Source: Sipunculus nudus (lineage: Eukaryota > Annelida > Sipuncula > Golfingiida > Sipunculidae). From it: a stretch of DNA of 64,000 bases. The stretch spans positions 4,935,676-4,999,675 of the forward strand of contig CM049311.1 of NCBI GenBank assembly GCA_026874595.1. The letters are read 5' to 3'. Below the pieces are notes generated by a model. The model was not told the DNA's origin. It did not search any database and worked only from the letters and a program-made list of their open reading frames with translations. Shown here one piece after another: positions 46,151-58,828 of the stretch (position 1 is its first letter; each line of letters opens with the position of its first letter). The position numbers and the translations under genes were made by a program.

Positions 46151-46239
46151 AGGAACAGCCGACTTAATGTAGTGTACCGGCGCATGTGGATATATCGTGG
46201 GTGATGAAAGCCCTATTGTCAAGTCCGGAAATTAATTTA

Positions 46240-46985
46240 TGCTGGTCTCTATCTTGGTTTTGGAGGTCCTTGTCTCGGTCTTGTTCTCGGAGGACCTGGT
46301 CTCGGTCTTTTTCTCGGAGGTCTTTGTCTCGGTCTTGGTCACGGAGGTCCTTATCTCGGTCTTGTTCTCGGAGGTCCTTGTCTCGGTCTTGTTCTCGGAG
46401 GTCCTTGTCTCGGTCTTGTTCTCGGAGGTCCTTGTCTCGGTCTTGTTCTCGGAGGTCCTTGTCTCGGTCTTGTTCTCGGAGGTCCTTCTCTCGGTCTTGT
46501 TCTCGGAGGACCTGGTCTCGGTCTTGTTCTCGGAGGTCCTTGTCTCGGTCTTGTTCTCGGAGGTCCTTGTCTCGGTCTTGTTCTCGGAGGACCTGGTCTC
46601 GGTCTTGGTCACGGAGGTCCTTATCTCGGTCTTGGTCACGGAGGTCCTTGTCTCGGTCTTGTTCTCGGAGGACCTGGTCTCGGTCTTGGTCTCGGAGGTC
46701 CTTGTCTCGGTCTTGGTCACGGAGGTCCTTATCTCGGTCTTGTTCTCGGAGGTCTTTGTCTCGGTCTTGTTCTCGGAGGTTCTTGTCTCGGTCTTGTTCT
46801 CGGAGGACCTGGTCTCGGTCTTGGTTCGGAGGTCCTTGTCTCGGTCTTGGTCACGGAGGTCCTTATCTCGGTCTTGTTCTCGGAGTTCCTTGTCTCGGTC
46901 TTTGTCTCGGAGGTCCTTGTCTCAGTCTTTGTCTCGGAGGCCCTGGTCATAGTCTCTGCACAACAGTCTCGGTCTCTATTCGGTC
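46240..46985 (+). repeat. 27-bp minisatellite array open in several frames
   Basis: About 27 copies of a 27-bp unit, GGTCTTGTTCTCGGAGGTCC plus TTGTCTC, follow one another. Two variants recur at intervals: GGTCACGGAGGTCCTTATC and CTCGGAGGACCTGG. The unit consists of a 12- and a 15-bp half. Since 27 is a multiple of three, whole frames stay open. On the plus strand a frame with an ATG at 46,204 runs 266 codons to a stop at 46,999-47,001 with SRSCSRRSL repeats. A second plus-strand frame gives VLVSVLFSE. On the minus strand TETRTSENK repeats run from 46,720 to 46,232. Plus-strand A is almost absent, a strong strand asymmetry. I see no promoter, signal peptide or splice context, so this is primarily a minisatellite. 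Confidence 0.95.
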
Positions 46986-47001
46986 TTTACTTCGAGAGTA
47001 A

Positions 47002-47487
47002 ATAAAAATACATTTTTAAGTGTGCATCATAAAATGCATACATGTGTGATGGTCATACCACACTGCCTGTTTGGCTGTTGGTCTGGTACCACCCGCTCAT
47101 CACTCGTTCAGTCCTTTAGTGATTTACCTTATAACACTAAACAAAAACTATGGTAAAATATTACAAGCTTGTCCCAATCAATCATCCATTAATCACCCTT
47201 CCGTTTTATGTCGTTTCTTCACAAAACCAATCTCTTCCTGGAGGGAATTTTAGGACGCCGGGAACTACTTGTCTCAAATGTCAAACATGAAAATCAAAAG
47301 TTGTTACATTTCAAAGAAACAGAGTCTGTTTACATTTCACATGCTTATACTTTCATTCTATTACTTATTCCGTGACGTCCTTACCACAAAAAAAACTATA
47401 TTTATATACTTTGCCTTGAAACAAATCATGGGCAACATATTTGAACGGAATACAACCTTCACTACTATTCTACTCAAGCCGCTGGTG
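47002..47487. other. No gene seen
   Basis: AT-rich DNA. A plus-strand frame of 110 codons that ends at 47,601 runs into a dispersed repeat and is probably incidental. Confidence 0.45.
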
Positions 47488-47582
47488 TATTCAGAAGCTC
47501 CGGTGCATTGTGGTTGGCAGATTTTGAAACCTACAAACCCTAGCCTGCAGTGTCGTACTCCGGTGAGACCGATTCAACGTAG
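47480..47582 (+). repeat. AGAAGCTCCGGTGCATT repeat, copy A
   Basis: GCTGGTGTATTCAGAAGCTC and CGGTGCATT are followed by CTGCAGTGTCGTACTCCGGT and GAGACCGATTC. The other copy lies at 57,352-57,432. By eye 27 of 32 positions match in the first block. It is probably a SINE-like dispersed repeat. Confidence 0.65.
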
Positions 47583-48180
47583 TGTGTCCATTAATAACTA
47601 GACAAATGGTACGCATTTACAATTCTATTTGAGCCAGTCTCTCTCGTTTGAACCAGAAACAAATAATCGCATGCCTGATTTATTACTTAAATTTACATGT
47701 TTTTATCAAACTTTTGCATTTGGTCAGTTGCAGCACTACAAGAAAGGTTCAAACTAAACAAATATATATATTGAAATAGATAAACTTCGTTGTTATCCTG
47801 CTATAGACTTACAGCGAAATAACATTAAAATGATTTTTTGATGAGTAATAAATACGAAAAAAGAAAAGCGTTTAATAATACATTCAACGTTTTGACACAG
47901 GCCCTATCAGTAATGATTTTAAACTTTGCATGTTTGTGCATATTTATCTGTGTGTGCGTGTGTGTCAGTGTGAGGGACAGAGACTAAGGACTTCTTCACA
48001 AAAAGGGGAATAATAAAGGAAGGATTTATCAAGTACAAACATGAGAAATACGGTATATTTCGAAGTAGAAGAAATTACAGCTTAAAAACCAACCGCTTTT
48101 CATTATAGAGTTGAAGGTTTATAGAGTACGAAGTAGTATATATTGGTAACAGGTGTACCATCCTAGTAAATATTATTTTC
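47583..48180. other. No gene seen
   Basis: AT-rich unique DNA; a short GTGTGTG tract near 47,950. Confidence 0.5.
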
Positions 48181-48570
48181 CAGCAAGATCTCCAAATCCG
48201 CTCCTCTAGACTAGGTCACAACTCTGCGATTACTCCCCCGAGATCTCCATGTAACAGGACAGGTCTGAAAGCGTAGTAAAGTCATGAGCCGAGTCAGCTA
48301 AATAATACAACACAGCCTGCTTAGTTGGTGAATCCCTCCTGTGAACGATTCAGACCACCATACAACTATAATTGAGCAGAACGAGTCCGCATGGCCCCGC
48401 TGCATTTGTTTCGAAGTAAATCTTTCATCCAATACCGCTGGGTCATTTGCCGCGTCACCCTTGGACGGCGCACGTGTTGCCTTCACCGCCAGGACAATAT
48501 GAACTAGACGATACTAACACTTAATTAGCATGAGTACGCTGCACGCTAATCCCCTGGACAATTGCAATCC
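48181..48570. other. GC-richer island with homeodomain- and E-box-type sites
   Basis: This ~390-bp patch holds CGCACGTGTTG (E-box CACGTG, about 48,472), CTTAATTAGCATG (TAATTA, about 48,520) and GCTAATCCCCTGG (TAATCC, about 48,546). Such combinations occur in developmental enhancers. No supported reading frame was found. The regulatory role is an inference from motifs alone. Confidence 0.3.
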
Positions 48571-49426
48571 TGGAATCATTTAGTCGTGGGCTAGAGTAAC
48601 ATATTAGTGTTGTGTATAATTGAAAACTATATTTCTGCTCGGCCCTTTTAACCGGCGTGATATGTCAATATTTCACCTGGTTTTTTTTCGAATTGGTAAT
48701 ATTGTAAGCCCTCATATAACTGATAACCAAGTACAAAATGACGCTTGCATTATAAAGTATGGCTTTAATCACATTTAGTTATTTCGAAATAACAATTTGG
48801 ATCTCCACAATACGCCTACAACCGAACAATAAGCAACCTTGGGAACACTGTAGTTAATGAGATAACACAATCAATTTAGTGAATAAGTGCATTGCCCTGC
48901 CGAGCTAATTTTGATTAAATAATATGGAACCGTTTACATCAGTTTGTTTAATTTATGAAATACTTTTCCTAAAATATTTTACAATTTTCTGCTTCATATA
49001 GCAATGTGAAAATATTGAAATGCTTGAATACATCGAAACACTAATTATCAAATTTAAAGATCAAAATTAATTGCTGGTTTAAAGAATCCCTAAATATTGA
49101 TAGATATTTGAAGGGGCCCCATCACCTATTAAGCATGTTGAATAAACACACAAAATAGCGTCTTCTCTTTAAAATAAATTTGTACCTGCCAAAATATTTC
49201 CCTGAAACCGTTTGCTTACTGCTGTAAACGAGTGTTAAAAACAGTGGACCGGGCACGATCACGGGTGTCAACATAAACACAGCGTGTGTATCGCCCGGCA
49301 ACAACACGTAAAAATTAGGAGATGCCCTGAATGACTTGGCCCAGAAAATGTAATACATGCTCCCACTGGTTGAAACATACGAGTGTTATGGCTCACAATC
49401 GGACGTCCAGTCACGCGGCCTTTTTA
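48571..49426. other. No gene seen
   Basis: AT-rich, with a GC-richer piece at 49,200-49,340 (GGACCGGGCACGATCACGGG). No supported gene. Confidence 0.5.
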
Positions 49427-49555
49427 TGGTAAACAGACAAACGTGGACTGTGTTTACCAACACGCAGAGCCAATACAAGCTGTTGAACAGCCGTATGTGA
49501 GGTTCTAAGACTGTGTGCTGTGATTGTTTTGCTGGAAAAGCTTTGTATAAGGTTA
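49427..49555. repeat. GTAAACARAC..TTTAYCAACAC repeat, copy A
   Basis: GGTAAACAGACAAACGTGG, TGTGTTTACCAACACGCAGA, GCCAATACAAG, TGTGAGG and TTGTTTTGCTGGAAAA recur in the same order at 58,829-58,945. Open minus-strand frames in both copies are incidental to the repeat. Confidence 0.75.
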
Positions 49556-51639
49556 ACCTGGACTGATAGTGTAAATAGGCATGATATTGCTCCTTTCATT
49601 TTGTCCCATTAAGTATTCCATTGTGATCGCATTCGTGATATATGTATAAATTCATCAGGAATATTTAGCTTCTTAAACATCAACGATATATGATTTAATA
49701 GCTTTCTTTTATATACTGTCACCTTCAAACAGACCCTTCTTTTCCAATGCCGTAAAATTAGTCATGTCACTCAGTTCTAGGTTTACGTTATAGTCCACAA
49801 AAAGCATGATTCATGTACATTCAGATATAGTTTTTAACAATATTTAAGGGATAGTTCCATGTCATTTATCTCTCTCACTTTCACGGTTCACCACATTCAG
49901 GGCTGTTATAAAGATTTACTGAAGATTGACCCGAAATCATGCCATCCTAATTAAGACCCATCTAATTAAGACAACAATGTAATTCAGAATAGCCAATTAA
50001 ATTTGCTTAAGAAAAATCACCGTTTTTAGAAATCGGATAATTCCCAAACCAGTGTCTTGTACAGAGAGCCAAGTATATAACATGGAATCATGAGGGTTTT
50101 GATAAAGATGATCCTACCAACACTATGAGTAGTAGGTAGATGTCCTTTGACTATGTTTTACCTAATTATATCAAATATATATATATATATATATATTTTA
50201 TTTTTTAGCCAGTACTGATAGATGAAAAATACAAATCAAGAAATCAATAATATGACTATGGGCAAATCTCGTATATCAAGGTTAATTGTACCCTGATATC
50301 GAAAGTGACAGAGGATAATAAGTGTGCTTTGATTAAATGGAGTTAATTTAATTATTTAATCATTATCATTAACCTGGCTTTTCTTCTAATGTCGTTATGT
50401 GTAAGTTACGATATAATTTGCTATATCATATATTTAACCTTAAGACATGTATAAGCAGTGAACATATCCATCGGCGCTCTGACATAAGAGCACTAACGTC
50501 AAGTTAGGCTTACGAGTCCAATACAATTGCCTTGTATTTACATTTATATTACATAGAAACTTTTAAAGACATTAAATTAATTTTACTAAATTGGACATTT
50601 TGTCACTTCTTAAAAATTGCCCCGCGGGAGAAACAATTTGCGATTAATCGTTTGTTCCCTAGGGCGGCCTTGTTCTTCTGTCCGTCGGTGAGTTGCATGT
50701 GCCATGTGCAAGGTCGGCATACAAATTAAATAATATTGTTTCTGTATTAGTGTCGGGGCATTGATGGAATTTCTCCTGTCGTTCCAGGCCTTGTGAACGG
50801 TTATAATAAAAATATCAATATTTTCACAGCTGGTTAATTTAATGCATGCGATGGTTCAGTGTTCGGTTCAGAACGTGCAATTCGAGTTGGAAAAAAAATT
50901 ATCACTTTATATTTGTAATATGTTTAGCTTGTCGAAGATTATGTGGGGCTGCATTGAGCCAATCCAGAATAGATAACTATATAAGTTTATCAACATCGCT
51001 TCATATTTATATGAATCGGACACTACTTATTCCTACCATCACACCTGTTCGAAATCCGAACTGAAATACGTACGCACCATATGTTTCCATAAGCATTAAG
51101 TAATCCTGCGCCTGTTAAAAATATAACAAGTGACCCGATGACCATGACGCTCAGCTGTCAGGTCAGACATTACCAGGTCTGACATTACATTTTTCATACA
51201 TTTTCCCCCAATTTGTTAAAACTTTTCAAAATAAAAGATATATGAATGACTGGTTAAAGCACAATTACATGATGATATATTAGTCCAGATATTGCTGATC
51301 ACATGATTACATGATTGCTGAGCCTCAAAATGACAGTTAAACATTGAAAAAATAATGAAAATGTTTGAGATGGTGCCCCTAATATATTAGGTAAAGCTAC
51401 TAAGTTCAATACGAATAGTAAATTTTAAGTGAATCAGTACATAAATTATTTAGGCATCGATGCTTTTTATGAATAGGTACTTATTGTGAGTTTAATTATT
51501 TTTGATAAAGATGACTTCATTAGTCTAATTACACTCTTTAACCTCTCCATGGCCTATACACAAAGAACGTTTAAGAGTGATACATGAATCCATTGCTGGG
51601 AAACTGACATAATGTATGTAGTATGCTTTTAATTATTTA
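49556..51639. other. No gene seen; short AT tract
   Basis: An AT tract lies at 50,175-50,196. Otherwise AT-rich unique DNA without recognised genes. Confidence 0.5.
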
Positions 51640-52240
51640 AGATGTTCACAGGGGACACCGACAACTTTGTTGAACTGATGCACGTTCACGTGATCCACAA
51701 GCAGACCAAGTTATACAGGATTGAACATCACCTGCGAAAATTACACGATTGCTGTCACCTAACGGTCTACACAATCGTGGAAATTACTTAGATAATAAAT
51801 TAATTCATACAAATGGCTTCATAAGTCCTGACGTGTGATTAAACTGTCCATGACCATTAGAAATTAAACGTTTTAGCTTTATAAATAAATACATCTACTG
51901 CTAAGAAACTGAAACCACTGTTGAAATTTTCACATTTTCAAGGTTACAAATAGAAATGCAAGAAATATGTTAAAAACATATAGGTGGCACCACCGGCCTT
52001 GTTCAACTGATGATACCATTAAAACATTAAAAAAGACGTACCAAGTTTCAGGACAACAACTCATGATCACACAAATGAGAAAATGTAAAAATTATTGCAC
52101 TTCGCCATTCTCAAAAAGTTTCGGCAATGAAATTATATGGTTTTATTATTACAAAAACAAAGGGGTCCTTCACGGAGCAGTACATAATGGTTATTTTCAT
52201 AATATTTTAATATTTCTTAAAACGTTCTAATCTTTTTAAA
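51640..52240 (+). repeat. Two diverged copies of a dispersed repeat
   Basis: CACCGACAACTTTGTTGAACTG (here shortened to its core CACCGACAACTTTG) and GACCAAGTTATACAGGA (about 51,655-51,722) match CACCGGCCTTGTTCAACTG and TACCAAGTTTCAGGA (about 51,990-52,055). The second copy continues into CAACAACTCATGATC and a 3' part to about 52,230. I recall 'accaagttt..aggaca' words from common mollusc repeats. Confidence 0.5.
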
Positions 52241-52869
52241 TTCACACTCAAAATTAACCATTCTACCATTTCTTGTCAAACAATGCCAAGTCATAAATAT
52301 TTGATTGCAGATTTGGCGCATAATGACATAAAATCAATTTATCCTAAGCAACAAAAGCCAAGGGTTAATCCAGAAACTTCCGCGCTCACGGTAAGGAAAA
52401 GAAAAGCCATTTTGGAATCCGGAAGCTGAATGCCAAGGCCGAACCAGAGATAATTGTCCAGAGAAACGTTTTGGTCATCAAAAGATTAGTGAACTTGGTT
52501 AATGTCAAACAGGTTCATTTTTATAACAAAAGAAACAATAATGATCACGGCAACACATTACCGATGACAATATGCAATGCGAATCCCAGTAGTCAGTTCC
52601 TGCTTTAACGTCTACTAGTGTCAAACAGCGGAACATTTTGTGCGGTGACTAATTGCTTAATGGTAATCTCGTTAATTAAGGATTCGCCATATATTCTGAT
52701 AATCTTTCTTGATTATCACAAATGGTTTTAAAACAATTCTTCACTATCGTAACAAACAATACCTGAATAATGAAAACCCGGTTAACCCTGGTGCGGTATA
52801 TATCTAGATAGAATAATTGTTTTTCTTTTGTCTTTGAAAAAAAAAACATTCCGCATGGCAGTCAATTTA
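52241..52869. other. No gene seen
   Basis: AT-rich unique DNA. Confidence 0.5.

Positions 52870-52921
<52 letters not shown>
52870..52921. repeat. AT dinucleotide tract
   Basis: About 25 AT units. Confidence 0.97.
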
Positions 52922-52925
<4 letters not shown>

Positions 52926-53489
52926 GCTTATGTACATTATTATATTAAGATAGCTCACAGTTCAACACGGAAATGAGCCCTGTTTCAGTTCTCAGGCATA
53001 CTTTGGCTGCTATTTTTTTACATAAAAAATGTCGACAAAGATCGACAAACTGACGTGTGTTCGGATAGAACGAGGATTTGCACTTTCTCTGTCAGTCTTT
53101 CTGTTTGTCTATCTCTGTCTCTATTTCTTTGATATATATGTTTATAAAAATTAGTGAAATTTTCCCTAATATTCTTCCGTTCTATATAAGTCTCAAACAC
53201 TCTCGCTGCGCCCGTTAATTGATAGCTTTCAGATATACCGCGGACATTTTTGTTTAACATGCAGCAAACAGTCAAAGCAACTGCCTCTTAATGATTTTAC
53301 AATCGATAATTCAGGTTTTTATACAGAATGAACGGGGTTTATTTTATAGACAAGGTGTAGCCTTTCCTTTCAATTATTACATATTTCACAAAATAATTAA
53401 CCACTCCCTACCTATCGCACTTATAGATTTCAGTAGTACGTATCACTATCACTTCAGCCTTGCACCTATCTTTAGTAGTCTGTTTGAGA

Positions 53490-53700
53490 ACTAATGTTGT
53501 AAGTCTCATCTCTCCATTAGAGGTGTTATTTAGCTCGCGGCGTCTTCCCATCCATTGTTTTCAATTGTCTGAGCTTTTCCCGACGCGTGGCTTGAAACTG
53601 AACCGAGTGCACACGGGCGTTCAGGAAGTTAACCGCAGCGTGCCGATAACGCCTGGGTCTCGTTTTGATAGCGGCTTCCCCGTCATAGAACATTTATAAT
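53490..53700. other. GC-richer patch, function unknown
   Basis: About 200 bp with CpGs (AGCTCGCGGCGTCTTCC, CCCGACGCGTGGC, CGATAACGCCTGGG) in AT-rich surroundings. A plus-strand frame is open throughout (53,460-53,699) but begins without an ATG and has no recognised homology. Confidence 0.3.
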
Positions 53701-55970
53701 ACAGTGATATTGACATATGTCTAACGCAATACACTTTATCAACGTTCTGGACTTCCAGGCAAAGCGTACGATACCCCGACTTTAACTGCCGTCATATGAG
53801 CGGATTAACTGCCTCTCATGAATTTGATTACCGGTCCGTTTACATGTGTGAGGGATACAGATGTTTGATGGTCATGCTATTTGGTGGATGTTATTCTTCC
53901 CCCGTATCAAATTATCATAAGTCAACATTTTATTTACATTTACATTTTTATTTACATAAGTTTACATTTTACATTCACATTGAATTAATTATATTCTTGC
54001 ACTTAAAGTCTACATAGTTTCAATCAGCTGCGTTCAAACTTTATTATTCAAATCCGGCGACACGAAGCTTTCAAAAATGTTGAAGTATTGACGATTTGCT
54101 GATCGAGATTTACAGCACAGTTCTCGTTATGGTTCGTGCTGTTATTCGTACATATATAGATAGAGTCTGGCTATACAACCCATAATGATTCTATTTACAA
54201 TAGTTGTATCTATGTTACATAGGGTGGAATGACTTAATATGTGTTGCCAATGAACATAAACCATGATTTTCAGCAATACGTAGCCAGGGATTTGTATAAG
54301 ATTTGTAATTTATTCATTTCACGTTAAGTACTGATCAACTCCTTTAAATGTAAACAAAAGGGCATTAGATGGCATTTTTGTTCAAATGTGGTAACCCTGG
54401 CGCTAAATTTCACCATGGTGACGCTAATTGACATATGACATCAGACCTTCAAAGCCAATTTCTTAAGTCCCAATGTGATAACATGTATTTATTTTTAATT
54501 AAATTCAAATATGATATACCTATGTATATTTAAAATATGTCTGATATAAGTCGGTAATTTAATTAAGGACTTGTGACACATAATTATATTTTTCATGAAA
54601 TGTATGCTTATTTCTCAACAATAGCTTATTACAAAGTAAAACATCGAAAACTCAAGTAAACTTTGTGCACAGATTTATCAAATATGACTGGCGGTATTTA
54701 TGTGATCCATTCAATAATTGTTTTAGGGTCAAATTGCAGGGTGACATGTCAAGTATTATTTATTTATTTATTTTTTTTGGGGGGGGGGGGCTTTTTAAAT
54801 AATCTGTCTTCTAGGCCATCTTGTTCAATTATCAAGGGATTATAGATATCAAATAAAATACACGTATTGCCTAATTAACGTTGCATAAGTTTTTACTATT
54901 TAAGCTTCATGTTGATCTTCAACAATCAAATGAATGTATACATAGTTGGTCTTGTCTTTAGTACGTCCAAACTCTTGCCTAGCATTATTTTGGTTTTAAA
55001 TCGGCAGCTGAGCAATTCATGGGCTAGGATACCATGGGCAACTGCTGTTATAGTTCTCTTTGCACGGTGAATGTTTTAAATCTTGCATTTTCTTATCCAC
55101 AAAGGTCCCTGTTTCATGAAAAATATTTGCAGTTGATTCCAGGCTTCCTTTCAAATTAAATGGTCATAAACGCCCGGATTTTGTGACCGAGGAGAAAACG
55201 TGAATTAAGGTATTTTTACAAAATCTGAAACGAAGTCCTCTAATACTGGACATAGAACAGGCATTATTTTACTCTTTTAGCAAAAGGGATACCGTTTTCT
55301 TTAATTTTTTTTACATACTTTAAATTGTAAAAAAGTTTAAGGAGAGTATGCATTTAGTCGACTACTTAGAATATAAGCATTTTCACACATTTTTCCCGGG
55401 GCATTACTTGTTACCTACTTTCGCATCAAAACTAACAATTCCATCAATGAAATATAGGATTGTATTGAGATGACTACTTAGGAAATAGGTTTTTCTCAAA
55501 TTCCCCCATGTAAATTATAAAGTAACCTAATATTTACCATGTCGTCAATGTAGTCAATTGTATATAATATAGGTAAAGTGTCCAATATGTAGTATCTTAC
55601 TTTATTCATTTTTCTCTGGGTAACCGCTCTGATGCTAGATATTAGTGTTTTGTGGATTTCGCGTACAGTTTTAAAATTTCAGTATTTAATATTTCATTTT
55701 TACTGTAAAAGAGACAGGGATAATCTCAGAACAATTAGACAAGCATCACTCCTAAACTGTTCTTAGTGTATCTGGGGTATTTTTTTCTGCATAGTTTGTA
55801 CATCGGAAATTTTTGAATTTTTAATTATATATTTTACATACCTGAACTATATATTAAACAGATTAATAAAAAAATATATGGCTGTTGGTAAAGAGAGTTA
55901 ATTTTTTAAGGTCCAAACAGATGTATGTAAAATGTAGCAAATAAATTACGCGTAGTACGATTATCACTAC
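53701..55970. other. No gene seen; homopolymer G run
   Basis: TTTA/TTTACAT low-complexity at about 53,920-53,985. TTTA repeats, a T8 run and a G12 run (54,779-54,790) lie together. Nothing coding is supported. Confidence 0.5.
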
Positions 55971-56089
55971 TTATGTTTAGTGTAAATTGCTTATTGTTAC
56001 TTAGTATTCAATGTTTTTGCTTGGGAATAGTCAATCACATCATCAAACATTGTATCTACATTATTTCTGCTTATTTCATAACCAGGTTT

Positions 56090-56502
56090 TACGATTCTGT
56101 TCCAATTAGACTTCAGAAGAGCTCAAACAAGATCCAGACCTTCCTCAACAGGTGCTTTCGACAGATCCTCCGCCTTAGGTGTTTCTACAGAGTGCAAACA
56201 AAGACTTGTGGAACAGAGTTAACCAAGAGCCTGCTACAGTTCAGCTCAGGAGATGAAAGTGGCGATGGGTCGGACACACCTTGCGATAGAGCCAGTCCAA
56301 CGTTACCAGGGAGTCGCTTGCCTGGAACCCGCAAGAGAAACGGAAGAGAGGGCGTCCTAAAAAGATATGGAGGTGAAATTTTCTGGATGGGCTGAAAACC
56401 ACCGGACTAACCTGGGAGACCACAAAAACAACAGCCAGAGTCCGCAGGAAGTGGAGGACAGCTGTTGAGGCCCTATACTCCATGAGGAGTGAAGAGGATT
56501 AA
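56090..56502 (+). pseudogene. LINE C-terminal domain fragment
   Basis: The plus strand shows the conserved end of a LINE polyprotein across two or more frames. QTFLNRCFRQILRLRCF (about 56,140) corresponds to the 'F-x-N-R-C-L-R-x-I-L' motif. Decayed 'R-R-x-x-W-x-W-I-G-H-x-L' and 'G-K-R-K-R-G-R-P' regions follow (RRWVGHTL-like and KRKRRE-like pieces, about 56,250-56,350). LKTTGLTWETTKTTARVRRK and KWRTAVEALYSMRSEED then finish at TAA 56,500-56,502. This tail is shared by several CR1- or RTE-type elements (recall; I do not assign a clade). The RT domain is absent, so the copy is 5'-truncated and dead. Confidence 0.8.
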
Positions 56503-57266
56503 GTAAGTTCAATCAGACTTGAAGAAATCGAAAAAACAGCCATGCTGGGGTCTTTACTAAAACTGTAAACCAAACTCTTCACAATTTCACTGTGAACAGA
56601 AGAACTCCTGAACACTGCGCTTGCCTTTGTTCGCAAAGGAATTTAAATTTGCGTTGTTTACGATGGGAAAAATATTACGAAAATAAAAACTTCGTGAATA
56701 AGAGGTCCCATTGTCGCAGACTCAGTTCAAAAATAAGAGGTAACCATTATGAATTAAAATAAGATTTATAAGATTTTGTGGAAATAATATATGACATAAA
56801 TAACTCACGTAATAATGTTATACTCTGTGTATAGGTCTTTTGTTTTGTTAGATAACGAACATGAAACATGTGTACTGCAATTTGACGCGAGACCAGGTGC
56901 CAATCACAGTGAACAAGGGCCGCTTCATGACCGCTGCGTCTAGCACGTGGTCGAAAACTAAAACCAATATAGGGTCTATCGAACGGAGACACCGGAGAAG
57001 CTTATAAAAAAATAACCCCATGCTGACCCGTATCCCATTATTCCTATAGCGCATTCGTATAACTTGCCTTCATCCAGCAGGGGTCGCTTCTACTCCAAAC
57101 AAAGGAACTTCTTCATATTACGGATTAAGGGGACGGCCTGGAGTACTAAATTTAACTGCCAAACTTCAAAATAAAAATTTGTTAAAATTAAAGAAAAATT
57201 TTTATTGCACATGAGCGTGTTACTTATTTCGTCAAATTATTGTCACGAACACTTAATGTGCATGTA

Positions 57267-57268
<2 letters not shown>
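56503..57268. other. No gene seen
   Basis: The first part may be the LINE 3' untranslated region. A GC-richer section lies at 56,880-57,100 (GCGTCTAGCACGTGGTCG) without supported coding. Confidence 0.45.

Positions 57269-57348
<80 letters not shown>
57269..57348. repeat. Long AT dinucleotide tract
   Basis: About 40 uninterrupted AT units, the longest pure dinucleotide run in the window. Confidence 0.98.
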
Positions 57349-57351
<3 letters not shown>

Positions 57352-57352
<1 letters not shown>

Positions 57353-57432
57353 GCCATTGGTTTATTTAGAAGCCCCGGTGCATTACCAACCATCCCTTAA
57401 CGGCAGAGTGGTACTCTTGTGAGGAGGATTGG
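57352..57432 (+). repeat. AGAAGCCCCGGTGCATT repeat, copy B
   Basis: GCCATTGGTTTATTTAGAAG, CCCCGGTGCATT, GGCAGAGTGGTACTCTTGTG and AGGAGGATTG follow the layout of copy A at 47,480-47,582, with a ~27-nt gap relative to it. Confidence 0.65.
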
Positions 57433-57825
57433 GCACAGACGCCGGAGAGTGACAGCATATATCCCGGATGAAGGCTCAAGACAATGTTCAGAGTGGGCAG
57501 ACAGGTAACATATGTATTAATGTGGTAATCTGAGTATCGTCATGATGTTTTCGGATGAATTTATAATGTCTGGAACAGAACACAATTAAAGGCCTATGCA
57601 GTGGACATGTATTGAGACAGTTATGTCCTGTTTTCTTAACCATGTGTCTGTCTTTCGAAATTATCGGGCGTCATTTAATATCTGAATAGATATTTAAACC
57701 CCGGATTTCAAATTTCTCAAGGTGCACATATGGCCCTCTGCTTGGTGTTACGAACATGACATGTGAGCCTATAGTGTTTGAGCAAACACATAAGAAATGT
57801 GCGCCGACAAGGGGATACAATAATG
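57433..57825. other. No gene seen
   Basis: No feature recognised. Confidence 0.5.
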
Positions 57826-57975
57826 GTGATTATAATAATAATAATGATAATAATAAAAATAATAATAATAATGGATAAATAATATAAAATAACTAATAAT
57901 AAATACTAAATAATTATAATAAAAATCATAATAATAATTATAACATATACAAAAAATAAGAATGATGTAAGTAAT

Positions 57976-58021
<46 letters not shown>

Positions 58022-58136
58022 GAATAATAATTATATTAATTATAAAATAATTATAATAATTGTAATAATTATATTAATTGTAATAATAATAATTATTATA
58101 ATAATTATAATAATTATGATTATAATAATAATATGC
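57826..58136. repeat. AAT/ATT trinucleotide-rich tract
   Basis: Imperfect AAT repeats over about 310 bp, with a pure run of about 18 units near 57,977-58,020. Confidence 0.95.
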
Positions 58137-58828
58137 GGCACAAACACTGAATTAAATCATAAATACTACTCGATAAACGACGGCTTAACAAACACCAATA
58201 ATTTTATATAATCTTCAGAGACATTTGTAAATCAAGGCGTCGGTCAGCTGGCATGTTTACCACCGTTAACAGCTAAGACGTGTTGTTTCATGAAATCCAG
58301 ATGATACTTTCAGAAAAAAGGTGTTCTCATTTGGTCTGAAATGCATCCAGAGTTTGACTAATTAAGCTGTTGCTACCAAGTTGAAGTATCTGCCGGCTGC
58401 TGCTATAAGGTTTCTTTCATGCATTGTGATAACGTCAGACAAATTCACGGAATGGCCGCCCTCGGCGAATGCGAAAACTGTCGGTCAGGATGGTAAGAAA
58501 CATTAAAGGAATCCACTCTTTTACTAAGCATATTAGATAGAGTTTTCTCTCCTGGATATGTAATACATGTAATATCTGATAATATTTCGCCCTTTAACTT
58601 TTCCTTACGTCCATACATAGCAGAAATAAACTTGCACCCGGACGCAATCATGGGAGCGAAACAAAATATAAACATATCATTCAGCGCTAATATCATTGGT
58701 CAAGATGGCGAGCAGTACAGTATAACATTTCATTTATTTGTGATTCATGAGAAGTACATCTTCTATTCTTGACTGTTCAGTTTTCGGGAATGAGCAATAT
58801 CCTTCTTCCAGTATCGTGGTCTTCCTAT
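58137..58828. other. No gene supported
   Basis: A minus-strand frame at 58,445-58,696 (83 codons) looks mildly protein-like but has no splice signals or homology. On the plus strand CAAGATGGCGAGC (about 58,702) resembles a YY1 site. Confidence 0.4.

Noticed and set aside
55973-56089. Upstream extension of the LINE fragment at 56.1 kb
   Set aside because: The frame is open but the residues do not match LINE motifs; similarity starts only near 56,090.
58445-58696. 83-codon minus-strand frame
   Set aside because: Mildly protein-like only; no ATG at the open start, no splice signals, no recognised family.
58695-58725. YY1-type promoter and start codon (AAGATGGCGAGC)
   Set aside because: The short frame that follows stops after five codons and no donor is at the right place.
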